Below, piece by piece: positions 42,415-51,001 of a stretch of 64,000 bases of DNA. Numbering within the stretch: the stretch's first letter is position 1; each line of letters begins with the position of its first letter. A program made the translations under genes and the position numbers. The stretch covers positions 868,001-932,000 of the forward strand of contig CAWGQE010000003.1 of assembly GCA_963824705.1 (NCBI GenBank), in the 5' to 3' direction. A model generated the notes under the pieces. That model did not search any database. It had not been told where the DNA came from and saw nothing but the letters and a program-made list of their open reading frames with translations. Source of the DNA: VRUE01 sp963824705 (GTDB lineage: Bacteria; Actinomycetota; Thermoleophilia; Solirubrobacterales; 70-9).

Positions 42415-43569
42415 ATGAGCGCCCCGACCGACGTCTACGCCATCCCCCAGGACCTGCTCGACTTCCGCGAGACGATCGCTCAGATCGCGCGCGAGCGGAT
42501 CGCGCCGCGCGCGGCCGAGATCGACGAGAAGTCCGAGTACCCCGCCGACGTGCGCAAGCTGCTGGCCGAGCACGACATCCTCTCTCTGCCCTTCGAGGAG
42601 GAGCACGGCGGCACCGGGACCGGCACGCTGATGCTGCAGATGGCGGTCGAGGAGATCGCCAAGGCCTGCGCGTCGAGCGCCCTGATCCTGATGGTGCAGG
42701 AGCTCGGCTCCCTGCCGATCCGCCTCTTTGGCAGCGAGGAGCTGAAGCAGCGGGTGCTGCCGCGCTGCGCGAGCGGCGAGTGGACGCCCGCCTTCGCGCT
42801 GTCGGAGCCGGAGGCCGGCTCCGACCCCGCCGCGATGCGCACCCACGCCGAGCTCGACGGCGACGAATGGGTGATCAACGGCGCCAAGAACTGGATCAGC
42901 AACGCCGGTGTCGCCGACTACTACGTCGTCTTCGCCGTCACCGACCGCGAGAAACGGCGGATCACCGCCTTCATGGTCGAGGCCGACCGGCCCGGGTTCT
43001 CGATTGGCAAGCTCGAGCACAAGCTCGGCATCCGCGGCTCGCCGACCGGGTCGCCTGTCTTCGAGGACGTGCGGGTGCCGGCCGAGAACGTGATCGGCGA
43101 GGTCGGTCGTGGCCTTGGCGTCGCCCTCGGCACGCTGGAGCGGACGCGGCTCGGCGCCGCTGCGCAGGCGGTCGGCATCGCCCAGGGGGCGACCGACTAT
43201 GCGACCACCTACGCCTCCGAGCGCGTCGCCTTCGGCAAGCCGATCCTCGACCTGCAGGCGATCCAGTTCAAGCTGGCCGAGATGGAGACCGGCACTGCCG
43301 CCGCCCGCGAGCTCCTCTACAAGGCCTGCGCGCTGGCCGACCGCAACGACCCGGCGCTCGCCAAGCACTCCTCGATGGCCAAGCTGTTCGCCTCCGACAA
43401 CGCGATGCGGGTCACGGTCGAGGCGATCCAGGTCCTCGGCGGCTACGGCTACGTCAAGGAGTACCCGGTCGAGCGGATGATGCGCGACGCCAAGATCACC
43501 CAGATCTACGAGGGCACCAACGAGATCCAGCGCGTGGTGATCTCCCGCGCGATGGACCCGCGCCGGTAG
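42415..43569 (+). CDS. Acyl-CoA dehydrogenase
   Basis: A 384-residue FAD enzyme that makes the trans-2-enoyl-CoA in acyl-CoA oxidation. The family signatures AFALSEPEAGSDPAAM and the C-terminal QVLGGYGYVKEYPVERMMRDAKITQIYEGTNEIQR are complete; the catalytic glutamate lies in IYEGTNE. It resembles short/medium-chain butyryl-CoA dehydrogenases. The start ATG at 42415 is preceded by a gap to the COG4705 gene; no ETF genes are near. Confidence 0.95.
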   Translation: MSAPTDVYAIPQDLLDFRETIAQIARERIAPRAAEIDEKSEYPADVRKLLAEHDILSLPFEEEHGGTGTGTLMLQMAVEEIAKACASSALILMVQELGSLPIRLFGSEELKQRVLPRCASGEWTPAFALSEPEAGSDPAAMRTHAELDGDEWVINGAKNWISNAGVADYYVVFAVTDREKRRITAFMVEADRPGFSIGKLEHKLGIRGSPTGSPVFEDVRVPAENVIGEVGRGLGVALGTLERTRLGAAAQAVGIAQGATDYATTYASERVAFGKPILDLQAIQFKLAEMETGTAAARELLYKACALADRNDPALAKHSSMAKLFASDNAMRVTVEAIQVLGGYGYVKEYPVERMMRDAKITQIYEGTNEIQRVVISRAMDPRR

Positions 43570-43571
43570 AC

Positions 43572-43587
43572 GCCGCCCGTCGGCGGC
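43572..43587 (+). terminator. Small GC hairpin after acyl-CoA dehydrogenase
   Basis: GCCGCC-CGTC-GGCGGC, two bases past the stop codon. Only 6 bp and no T-run, so a terminator role is tentative. Confidence 0.35.
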
Positions 43588-43870
43588 TCAAAGCGCGGGC
43601 GATTAGATCTCGGAGTCTTGCGACATCGGTCCAGGGAATGTTGGGTGATGACTCTCGCGTCTCCGGGGCCAGGTGCAGGGTTGCGCCCGTCTCATAGCGC
43701 TGGCTGAGAGGTGCCGGGCACGTGCAGCTAGATCCGTAGGCCTTGGGGGGCGGGCTGAGCCTGTGCTTGGGAACCTAGCCTCGCGCACTCGACGCAGAGG
43801 CGATGTCGGGTTAATTTCGCGCCGGGATCCTTCGGCTAGTGTCGATGCGACCCCGACCTAGGAGCAACTC
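43588..43870. other. Intergenic region without a clear feature
   Basis: About 280 bases between acyl-CoA dehydrogenase and the next small gene. I find no gene, tRNA or strong palindrome. A CTGAGA-containing stretch at 43702-43715 recalls a thiamin box but lacks the rest. GGAGCAACTC directly before 43871 is the ribosome site of the next gene. Confidence 0.5.
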
Positions 43871-44146
43871 ATGAGCGTCCTTATTCGCTTTGCACCCGCG
43901 TCCCTGACCGCCGCTCAGTACGACGAGAGCATTCGCAAGCTCGAGGAGTCGGGTGACTTTCCGCCCGACGGACTCGACTACCACGTCTGCTTCGGTACCG
44001 ATGGCAACCTTCGCGTCAGCGAGATCTGGGATTCCCAGGAGCAGCTCGATGCATTCGGCGAGCGGCTGATGCCGATCCTCTCCGAAGTCGGAATCGAGCC
44101 CGGCACGCCAGAGCTGATGGAGATTCACAACATCGTCAAGCGCTAG
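43871..44146 (+). CDS. Small alpha/beta barrel protein (ABM-like)
   Basis: A 91-residue protein: SVLIRFAPASLTAAQYDESIRKLEESGDFPPDGLDYHVCFGTDGNLRVSEIWDSQEQLDAFGE follows the strand-helix order of dimeric ferredoxin-like (ABM/DUF) monooxygenase-type proteins. A GGAGCAACTC site precedes the ATG. Function unknown; such proteins are often stress or monooxygenase-like. The next gene begins 6 bases later. Confidence 0.7.
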   Translation: MSVLIRFAPASLTAAQYDESIRKLEESGDFPPDGLDYHVCFGTDGNLRVSEIWDSQEQLDAFGERLMPILSEVGIEPGTPELMEIHNIVKR

Positions 44147-44152
44147 CCGGCG

Positions 44153-44914
44153 ATGGCGGATGCAGGCACGACGGCGGTGCGCGCCGTCGTGCGTGGCGAC
44201 GTGCAGGGCGTCGGATATCGCGACGCGGCGCTGCAGCGTGCACGTCAGTTGGGGTTGATGGGCTGGGTGCGCAATGGGGAGGACGGCTGCGTGCTCGTTC
44301 ATGCCGAGGGGCCCGAGCAGGCGGTCGAGGAGCTGGTGTCGTCTTTGGAGGACGGTCCACCGGCCGCACGCGTTGCCGAGGTGGCGATCGAGCAGGTGAA
44401 GGTCGAGGGCCACGAGCAGTTCGCGATCCGCGGCGTGAGCGCCGGCGCCTTCGTCGTTCAAGAGCACGCCGCCACCGCTCATCACTTCGACCTGCGCCTG
44501 GAGGTCGGCGGGGTAATGCGCTCGTGGGCGGTGCCGAAGGGCCCCTCGCTGGACCCGGCGGTCAAACGCCTCGCCGTCGAGGTCGCCGACCACGGCATCG
44601 ACCACAACAGCTTCGAGGGGGCGATCGGCGACGGTCGCGTGATCGTCTGGGATCGCGGCCACTACGAGCAGGGCGGCCGCGTGGCCTGGCCGGAGGCGCT
44701 CGAGCGCGGCCACGCCGTGTTCGTCCTCCACGGCGAGAAGCTGCGCGGCGGATTCGCCCTGCAGCGCACCCGCCCCGGCGAGAAGCCCCAGTGGCTGCTG
44801 ATCAAGCGCCGCGACGAGGACGCGCACCCAGGCTCGGACGTGGTCACCGAACAGCCGCAATCGGTGCTCAGCAGCCGCACGCTCGACGAGCTTAAACGCG
44901 GCGATCCGGGGTAA
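44153..44914 (+). CDS. Acylphosphatase fused to LigD 3'-phosphoesterase domain
   Basis: A 253-residue two-domain protein. Residues 8-92 are acylphosphatase: VVRGDVQGVGYRDAAL holds the catalytic Arg and GWVRNGEDGCV the catalytic Asn. Residues 97-215 are the LigD-type 3'-phosphoesterase: FVVQEHAATAHHFDLRLEVGGVMRSWAVPKGPS, with the His-His-Asp metal set and GRVIVWDRGHYE. Such PE domains trim 3'-phosphates or ribonucleotides in NHEJ repair. The fusion with acylphosphatase is unusual to me. It ends in VLSSRTLDELKRG. Confidence 0.9.
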   Translation: MADAGTTAVRAVVRGDVQGVGYRDAALQRARQLGLMGWVRNGEDGCVLVHAEGPEQAVEELVSSLEDGPPAARVAEVAIEQVKVEGHEQFAIRGVSAGAFVVQEHAATAHHFDLRLEVGGVMRSWAVPKGPSLDPAVKRLAVEVADHGIDHNSFEGAIGDGRVIVWDRGHYEQGGRVAWPEALERGHAVFVLHGEKLRGGFALQRTRPGEKPQWLLIKRRDEDAHPGSDVVTEQPQSVLSSRTLDELKRGDPG

Positions 44915-44976
44915 GGAAGGGCACGAACTCGACCCTGCTTCGGCTGGATGAGAGCCGGGCGCCGAAAGGAGATCAA

Positions 44977-45042
44977 GTGCCACCTCGAGGAGTGAAAAAA
45001 GGCAGCAAACGAGACCGCCAGTACAAGAGATCAAAATCCTGA
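44977..45042 (+). CDS. Very short basic protein, probably truncated
   Basis: GTG at 44977 after AAAGGAG begins VPPRGVKKGSKRDRQYKRSKS and ends at TGA 45040-45042. The pattern PxRGVKKGxKRxRQY resembles the N-terminus of longer (about 60-residue) small basic actinobacterial proteins (KRERQYEHIK type). Here it stops early, so it may be a truncated copy or a functional micro-protein. Confidence 0.45.
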   Translation: MPPRGVKKGSKRDRQYKRSKS

Positions 45043-45099
45043 TCTGAATTCAAATTGTCCACAGGTCGTCGGAGAAGAGACGACGGCTACGGTTCGCAT

Positions 45100-45756
45100 G
45101 TGACTCCAACGGTCGATGAGCTGGTGGTCGGGGACGCGCCCCCGGCTTGGTCGGCGCTCGGCTTCGAGGTCGATGACGACATCTGCGTCGTCGGTGATGT
45201 GCGGATCCGCTTGGTGGGCTCGGGCGCCGGCAAGGGGCTTACCGGTTGGTCGGTGCGCAACCTCGAGACCACTGAGCTGGACGGGCTGGCGACGACGCGG
45301 TCCGATCGCCATCCGCCCGGGGAGACACCGGCGCACCCCAACGGCGTCACCGTTGTCGATCACGTCGTCGCGATCACGCCAACGCTCGAGCGCACTATCT
45401 TGGCGCTGCAGGGTGCCGGGCTCGATCTGCGCCGCATCCGCGAGCAGCCGACTCCCGCCGGCGCCCCCCGGCAGGCGTTCTTCCGCCTCGGCGCGACCAT
45501 CCTCGAGGTGGTGCAGGAGCCGCCCGAGGCGATCGAGCGCGCCGGGGGCGACCACCCGGCGTTCTTCTGGGGCCTCGCCCTCATCGCTCCCGATCTGGAC
45601 GCGACCGTCGCTGGGCTGGGGGATCGTGTCAGCGAGATCCGTCCCGCCGTCCAGCCCGGCCGCCGCATCGCCACTCTGCGGCGGACTGCAGGACTCACCG
45701 TGCCGGTAGCGCTGATGACGCCGCCGCCCGAGGGAGACGGCGAGCCTGGAACCTAG
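45100..45756 (+). CDS. VOC/glyoxalase-like protein
   Basis: A 218-residue protein from GTG. It holds two beta-alpha-beta-beta-beta halves: ELVVGDAPPAWSALGFEVDDDICVVGDVRIRLVG and VVDHVVAITPTLERTILALQGAGLDLRRIREQ...QAFFRLGATILEVVQ. The HVVAIT...E pattern supplies one of the metal ligands. Family members are glyoxalases, dioxygenases or resistance proteins; the substrate is not clear. Confidence 0.8.
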   Translation: MTPTVDELVVGDAPPAWSALGFEVDDDICVVGDVRIRLVGSGAGKGLTGWSVRNLETTELDGLATTRSDRHPPGETPAHPNGVTVVDHVVAITPTLERTILALQGAGLDLRRIREQPTPAGAPRQAFFRLGATILEVVQEPPEAIERAGGDHPAFFWGLALIAPDLDATVAGLGDRVSEIRPAVQPGRRIATLRRTAGLTVPVALMTPPPEGDGEPGT

Positions 45757-45779
45757 CCTCGGCAGGCGAATTTATGCTG

Positions 45780-45806
45780 TATCGCGACGTGTTACGATAT
45801 ATCGCG
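45780..45806. promoter_or_regulatory. Probable PadR operator
   Basis: TATCGCGACG, then CGATATATCG as a perfect 10-bp palindrome at 45795-45804, extended to GATATATCGCG. TATCGCGA/TATATCGC half sites are typical for PadR-family operators. It is 34 bases upstream of the PadR ATG and suggests self-regulation. Confidence 0.55.
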
Positions 45807-45839
45807 TTAGTTCAATTCATTCTTCGATGAAAGGTATTC

Positions 45840-46382
45840 ATGCACCACAGATGTAATCCACGACACGCGGGCGTTCACCGGCGCGACGAGTTCGCACGCA
45901 CCCGGGGCCCTCGCTACGGCCGCGGCCGCGGCGGTTCCCGAGCCCGCCGCGGCGACGTCCGCGCCGCGGCGCTGGGCCTGCTGGCCGAGCGGCCGATGCA
46001 CGGCTACGAGATGATCAAGGAGATCGAGGAGCGCACTGACGGGGCCTGGACCCCGAGCGCCGGCTCGATCTACCCGACCCTGCAGATGCTCGAGGACGAG
46101 GGTCTGGTCAGCAGCCAGGAGATCGACGGCAAGCGCCGCTTCACCCTCTCCGACGCCGGTAAGGCCGAGCAGGAGTCACGGGCCGGAGAGGAGGCGCCCT
46201 GGGACGCGGTCCGCGTCGGCGCCGATCCCGAGCAGATCCACCTTCGCGAGTCGGTCCACAAGCTGCACCACTCGATCGGCCAGGTCTTTCATGCCGCCGA
46301 CGAGGGACAGCAGCGCCGGATCCGCGAGCTGCTCGACGAGACCAGGCGCAAGATCTACGCGATCCTCTCCGAGGAGGGCTGA
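45840..46382 (+). CDS. PadR family transcriptional regulator
   Basis: A 180-residue PadR repressor. The winged helix is AAALGLLAERPMHGYEMIKEIEERTDGAWTPSAGSIYPTLQMLEDEGLVSSQEIDGKRRFTLSDAGKAE. The C-terminal helices (LHHSIGQVFHAADEGQQRRIRELLDETRRKIYAIL) form the dimer part. An unusual Arg/Gly-rich N-terminal extension of about 40 residues precedes it. Its own start at 45840 is an ATG after weak AAAGG. It converges on tatC with a 28-base overlap. Confidence 0.9.
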   Translation: MHHRCNPRHAGVHRRDEFARTRGPRYGRGRGGSRARRGDVRAAALGLLAERPMHGYEMIKEIEERTDGAWTPSAGSIYPTLQMLEDEGLVSSQEIDGKRRFTLSDAGKAEQESRAGEEAPWDAVRVGADPEQIHLRESVHKLHHSIGQVFHAADEGQQRRIRELLDETRRKIYAILSEEG

Positions 46383-47116
46383 GCGGCGGCCGGCTCGCCG
46401 AAGAGGCGGGCGAGGACGATGCTGAGCTCGTAGAGGGCTATCAGCGGCGCCGTCTCCAGCAACATCGAGACGGGGTCGACGCCCGGCAGCGCCGCCGCGA
46501 TGACCGCGCAGGCCAGATAGGCGTAGCGGCGGTTCTGCTGCAACTGGCTCACCTTGACGATGCCGAGACGGGTCACCGCGAGGATGCCGACCGGGATCTG
46601 AAAGACGACCCCACAGGCGATCAGCGTCTGAGCGAAGAAGCCGTAGTAATCCTTCGCCCGGACCTGGATGTTGAACTGGGAGTCGTTGAAGTTGAGCAGG
46701 AACTTGGTCGCCGCCGGCAGCACGACGAGATAGCCGAAGGCGATCCCGGCGATGAACAGTGCCGGGATCAACAGCAGCAGGGGGAGGATCGCCTTCTGCT
46801 GCTGCTTGCTGAAGGCCGGCAGCAGATAGGCGTAGAGCTGGTAGAGGATGATCGGCAGCGAGAGGATGATCGCGCCGTAGGCCGCGACCGTCACGGTGGT
46901 CGTGAACGGCTCGCTGATGCCGAAGGTGATCAGCTTGTCGTGGTTGGAGGGCAGCGGCCCATTCGCCAGTTCGAGCAGCAGGTGGTTCTGCCAGAAGCAG
47001 AGGGCGAGGGCGACCCCGAAGACGGAAAGCGAGACGACGATGCGCGCGCGCAGCTCGTCGAGGTGCTCGACGAGGCTCAGCTCATCCTCATGTGAGATTG
47101 GCGTTACGCGGCGCAT
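46355..47116 (-). CDS. tatC: Sec-independent translocase subunit TatC
   Basis: A 253-residue TatC with six membrane segments. The N-terminus SLVEHLDELRARIVVSLSVFGVAL and the TatC loop GISEPFTTTVTVAAYGAIILSLPIILYQLYAYLLPAF are conserved, plus FGYLVVLPAATKFLLNFN. It recognises the twin-arginine signal and works with TatA, whose gene precedes it by 9 bases. The 3' end overlaps padR on the other strand. Confidence 0.95.
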   Translation of the reverse strand: MRRVTPISHEDELSLVEHLDELRARIVVSLSVFGVALALCFWQNHLLLELANGPLPSNHDKLITFGISEPFTTTVTVAAYGAIILSLPIILYQLYAYLLPAFSKQQQKAILPLLLLIPALFIAGIAFGYLVVLPAATKFLLNFNDSQFNIQVRAKDYYGFFAQTLIACGVVFQIPVGILAVTRLGIVKVSQLQQNRRYAYLACAVIAAALPGVDPVSMLLETAPLIALYELSIVLARLFGEPAAAQPSSERIA

Positions 47117-47125
47117 CGTGTCGCC

Positions 47126-47359
47126 CTAGACCCGCGCGCCAGGAGCGGCGTCGGTCCCCGCTACCGGGTCGGGCACCGCGACCGGCACCTTCTGTGCGAC
47201 CGGCTGCTCCACCGCGGGGTGCTCACCGCTGATCGTGCCGCGGAACTCGCTGATCCCTCGGCCGAGCGACTTGCCCAGCTCCGGCAGGCGTTTGGGCCCG
47301 AAGACGATCAGGGCGATTATCAGGACGACGAGTATCTCCATTGGTCCGATGTTGGGCAT
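47126..47359 (-). CDS. tatA: Twin-arginine translocase subunit TatA
   Basis: A 77-residue TatA: one membrane helix (MEILVVLIIALIVFG), the PKRLPELGKSLGRGISEFR amphipathic helix, and a flexible Pro/Val-rich tail. It forms the protein-conducting pore. It is followed by tatC after 9 bases, so they form the tatAC operon; no tatB is seen here. Confidence 0.95.
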   Translation of the reverse strand: MPNIGPMEILVVLIIALIVFGPKRLPELGKSLGRGISEFRGTISGEHPAVEQPVAQKVPVAVPDPVAGTDAAPGARV

Positions 47360-47395
47360 GCTGACCTCCGTTGAGTGGTTGGAATTGCACCGGCC

Positions 47396-48121
47396 CTACT
47401 TGAGGAAGCCGGTGCCTTCTACTGCTTTGAGGACTTCGGCGGCGGTGAAGGGGGTGTCGAACGCGCCGTCGGGAGTCAGGCCGGATGGCTTGCCGGAGAG
47501 CAGCAGCCCGGCGACCGATGCGTGCCGTGCCTCGATCGTGAGGATCGAGAGCGCCGCGGCGACGTATGCCGGGCTGGCGATGTTGAGCGCCTGCCCCGAG
47601 TAGGCGTGGACGCCGGTGTTCTCCAGCGCGACGGCCGTCTTGACGAAGGACGCTTCCTTCGAGGTGGTGCCGCCGAAGTCGACCTTCGGCGCACCGACGG
47701 CCTTGCTGCCCAGCGCTTTCTTGAGGAAGGCGACGTGAGCGTTCTCGTCCGCGGTCACCGTCTTCAGGAAGACCTGGGCCTGCTTGTCCTTGATGAACGT
47801 CTTCTTCTTCTGGTTGGCGGTCGCCTCGTTGTAGAAGGCGGCCTCCAGGTACTCCAGGGTGAGGGCGAAGTTGAGGATGCCGATGTCGCCTTTGCCGAAT
47901 TTGGCCGGTGGGCGTCCTTTGCCGGTAGCCGCCATCGCGCCGGCTGGGGTCAGGGCGCCGAGCAGCGCTCCGCCGCCGACCACCGCGCCGCCTGCCAGGC
48001 CGGCCTTTTTCAGAAAGCTCAGCCGGGTGTCGCCGCTGTCGAGCGTCTCGGCGGCCTCGTGCGCGGTTTCGCGGATCGCGCCGTCGGCGTCGACCTGCTC
48101 GAAAGTCATCTCTGGGTCCAT
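47396..48121 (-). CDS. Exported ferritin-like protein
   Basis: A 241-residue ferritin-like (DUF4439/PCC13-62-type) protein. The signal region reads RLSFLKKAGLAGGAVVGGGALLGALTPAGAMA, with a single Arg in place of RR but the FLKKAG shape of Tat signals. The mature helices carry ENAHVAFLKKALG, TLEYLEAAFYNEA and ILTIEARHASVAG with Glu/His spaced as in di-iron sites. It lies next to tatAC, so Tat export is likely. Start at 48121 is chosen before the signal; a longer frame to 48280 exists. Confidence 0.8.
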   Translation of the reverse strand: MDPEMTFEQVDADGAIRETAHEAAETLDSGDTRLSFLKKAGLAGGAVVGGGALLGALTPAGAMAATGKGRPPAKFGKGDIGILNFALTLEYLEAAFYNEATANQKKKTFIKDKQAQVFLKTVTADENAHVAFLKKALGSKAVGAPKVDFGGTTSKEASFVKTAVALENTGVHAYSGQALNIASPAYVAAALSILTIEARHASVAGLLLSGKPSGLTPDGAFDTPFTAAEVLKAVEGTGFLK

Positions 48122-48227
48122 TTTGGGAGTCCTTTGGCGTAGGGGGCTTTCCCCCACTGCGGGCTCCCCGCCCCAGCGGATCAGTTTCGTGCCGATCGGC
48201 CTCGCCGCACTGCCGCCCGGCCTCTGG

Positions 48228-49480
48228 TCAAACGATCTTGCCGGCCTCGAGATCGACCGCGACCGATTCCCCTTTGACATTCGGGTCGCTCGGGCGGTAG
48301 TCGATCGTGAGCCGGTTCACGTTCATGTCGACGGTGACGGTCAGGTAGCCGAAGTGAACGATCGGGTCGGCGACCAGGGTGTACTCGCCCTGGGTGGTGC
48401 CCGCTTTGACCTTGGTCCGCGGACGGGTCTCGCTGAAGCCGCCGCTGCCGGCGACCACGTAGGGGATTTCACGCTCGCCGACCTTGCGGGTGAAGCGCTG
48501 GTAGAGGTGGGCGTGGCCGGAGAGGACGGCGTCGGGCCAGAGGTCGGCGTCTTCGAAGGCGCTGGTCGATGTCTTCGTCGAGCCCCGCGGTGCCGCCGGA
48601 TGCTCGGACGACCGAGGCCGGTGGGTGATGGCAGGCGATGATCACCGCGCGCTCCCCGGCTTCCCGTGTCGGGCTTCAGGCGCTTCAGCTCCTCTTTGAG
48701 GAAGTCGAGCTGCTCGTCGCCCGACGTCGGGGTAGCGGCCGCCCTGGGAGGAGATGACGCCCGGCCCGTCGAGCACGTTGGTGTAGAGGCCGACGATCGA
48801 GACGAACGGGGCGTCGAGGGTGAAGTAGACGCCCGGCTGGTTCATCGTGCTGCGCGATCAGCCCGCCGGCGTCCTCGGCCGGTCCGGGGGTCTCGGCGCA
48901 GAAGTTGCGCAGAAATGCGGTCAGGGTTGTTACCGAGGGCGTGTCGGGGCTGGGCCCGAAGACCATCGCCGTCGTGGTTGCCGGCGATCGGCGAAGATCG
49001 GCCGGTCGTAGTTCCGGAAGGGCTCGTAGAACTGGTCGTAGTAGTACTGGCCCTCGCCGAAGTTGTAGACGACGTCGCCGAGATGAAAGAAGAAGGCGGG
49101 AGCCTCGTCGCCTCCTTTCGCGACGTCTTCCGCCATCGGTCGGCGACGCCCGCCTCGTGGCGGATCGCGGTTGCCATCTTCTGGCTCCTGTTGACCTTCG
49201 CGGCGCCGGTGTCTCCCACTGCGTGGAAGCTCAGCTTCTTGGCCTCGACGATCGGCCCGAGAATGTCTTGACCGAGCACGTCGGCCAGGTCGAGGCGAGG
49301 CGGATTGACCCGGGGCGGGGGGACCTTCTGGACGTCTTCCTTGTGCTTTTCGTAATAGGGCGACTTGTAGTACGCCTCGCTGGTGTTTTCGATCTGGAAC
49401 GCGGTCTCGTCCGGGCCGGGCTGCGCCTCCGCGAACAACCGATCGTCCTTGCCAGTCAGCGCCTTTGCCAGATCCGCCAT
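48228..49480 (-). pseudogene. Calcineurin-like metallophosphatase, frame-broken
   Basis: Joined frames give a protein of about 415 residues. Metal-binding motifs are visible: FHLGDVVYNFGEG (GDxxY), FAIAGNHDG (GNHD), IIACHHPPAS and SGHAHLYQRFTRK (GHxH). It starts MADLAKALTGKDDRLFAE and ends EYTLVADPIVHFGYLTVTV... Breaks are needed near 48580, 48665, 48720, 48843, 48900 and 48985, each within a dense run. The family hydrolyses phosphomonoesters or diesters. Confidence 0.8.
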
Positions 49481-49610
49481 CCTGTCCCCTTCAGTTGCAT
49501 TTTCCTGATCAGATTCTCAACATACCCAAATAGATACAGGGTTGGCAAGGGTGTTGAAGCGGGTCTATGCTCAAACTCTTCCTATCCCAATTCCACAGAA
49601 GGGATTCACC

Positions 49611-49985
49611 ATGGGTGCACAGGAGAACAAGCAGGTCGCCGAAGACGCCTACAGGGCGTTCGGCAACGGCGACGCGGCCGGCGCGATGCAGAACATGGAC
49701 GATGCGATCGTCTGGACGGTGCGGGGCGACAACGCGCTGACCGGGACCTACAACGGCAAGCAAGAGGTAGGCGAACTTTGGGGAAAGCTCGCGGGCAAAG
49801 GGTTCAGCACCGACCCGCATGACTTCATCGCCGAGGGCGACAAGGTGATCGTTCTGACCACCGTCACCCTCGCCGGCGAGGCGGTCGAGAGTGCCGACGT
49901 CCTCACCTCCGACGCCGCGGGCAAGCTGGTCGCGTTCGACACGCTCGGCGACCCGACCAACGCGAACAAGGTGTTCCCGAAGTAG
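49611..49985 (+). CDS. SnoaL-like ketosteroid-isomerase-type protein
   Basis: A 124-residue NTF2-fold protein: VAEDAYRAFGNGDAAGAMQNMDDAIVWTVRGDNALTGTYNGKQEVGELWGKLAGK is the normal family start. It may be a small enzyme or scavenger; the substrate is unknown. ATG at 49611 follows AGAAGGGA. A longer open frame from 49542 has no support. Confidence 0.8.
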   Translation: MGAQENKQVAEDAYRAFGNGDAAGAMQNMDDAIVWTVRGDNALTGTYNGKQEVGELWGKLAGKGFSTDPHDFIAEGDKVIVLTTVTLAGEAVESADVLTSDAAGKLVAFDTLGDPTNANKVFPK

Positions 49986-50012
49986 AGGCCCTGAGCCAGA
50001 CCAGGGGTTGGG

Positions 50013-50990
50013 CTAGCCCCGAGGCGTAGGCGCGACGTGGTCGAGCGCGGCGAGATCCTCGGCGCGGGGTTGCCAGCGCAGGGCCGCGACGTTGGCGGCG
50101 ACCTGCTCGGGGCGGGTCGCCCCCGCGATCACCGAGCCGACCGCCGGTTGCGCGGCCAGGCCTGCGATCGCGACGTCGAGCAGGCCGATACCGCGCTCCT
50201 CCGCATAGGTCTGCAGCGCCTCGATGACGTCGAACTGCTCGTCGCTGCCCGCCTGCTCGCCCGAAGCGAGCCGGCTTCCCTCGGGCCCCGGCTCGCGTCG
50301 CCGGTACTTGCCGCTGAGCAGGCCCCGCGCGAGTGGGAAGTAAGGCAGGATCGAGACCCCGAGCCGCTCGCAGGCGGGCGCCACTTCGGCCTCGATCTCG
50401 CGCTCGAGCAGGCTGTAGTGGTTCTGCAGCGTCACGAAGCGGGCCAGGCCCTGCTCCCGCGCCACCCTCTCCGCCTCTTCGAGTTCTGCCGCGCTGAAGT
50501 TGGAGCAGCCGATCGCGACGACGAGGCCCTCGCGGACGAGCTCGTCCAGCGCCGCCAGCGTCTCCGCGATCGGGGTGATCCCGTCCGGCTGGTGGTACTG
50601 GTAGAGGTCGATTCGCTCGACCCGGAGCCGTTTCAGCGAGCCCTCGACGGCCCAGCGGATGTACTCGCGCGAGCCCCGCGGGGCGGCGGGGACCCCGTCC
50701 GCGCCGTTCATCTCCATGCCGAACTTGGTCGCGATCACGAACTCCTCACGGCGACCCTCCAGAGCCTCTCCCATCAACCGCTCGCTGGCCCCGGCGCCGC
50801 CGTAGATATCGGCGGTGTCGAAGAGGGTCACCCCCGCATCGAGCGCCGCGTCGAGCACGGCGGCCGTGCCGCCGCCGTCGAGCCGGCTGCCGAAGTTGTT
50901 GCAGCCGAGGCCGACCAGCGATACCTCGATCGCGGAGTCGCCGAGGCGTCGGGTTGGGAGGTCGGTGGTGGGGGCCGTGAAGTCCGGCAC
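50013..50990 (-). CDS. Aldo/keto reductase
   Basis: A 325-residue AKR with the (beta/alpha)8 barrel order. The catalytic Asp-Tyr-Lys-His set lies in LFDTADIYGG, FVIATKFG and LYQYHQPD. Conserved IGCSNFSAAEL and VTLQNHYSLLERE follow. It reduces aldehydes or ketones with NADPH; the substrate is not clear. The next gene upstream (DegV) ends 12 bases away, so the two may be co-transcribed. Confidence 0.92.
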   Translation of the reverse strand: MPDFTAPTTDLPTRRLGDSAIEVSLVGLGCNNFGSRLDGGGTAAVLDAALDAGVTLFDTADIYGGAGASERLMGEALEGRREEFVIATKFGMEMNGADGVPAAPRGSREYIRWAVEGSLKRLRVERIDLYQYHQPDGITPIAETLAALDELVREGLVVAIGCSNFSAAELEEAERVAREQGLARFVTLQNHYSLLEREIEAEVAPACERLGVSILPYFPLARGLLSGKYRRREPGPEGSRLASGEQAGSDEQFDVIEALQTYAEERGIGLLDVAIAGLAAQPAVGSVIAGATRPEQVAANVAALRWQPRAEDLAALDHVAPTPRG

Positions 50991-51001
50991 GGCGACTGAG
51001 T

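Noticed and set aside
43690..43740. Possible thiamin (TPP) riboswitch with GGCTGAGAGG
   Set aside because: Only the CTGAGA word is there; the other conserved helices and the second motif are missing, and the downstream gene is not thiamin-related.
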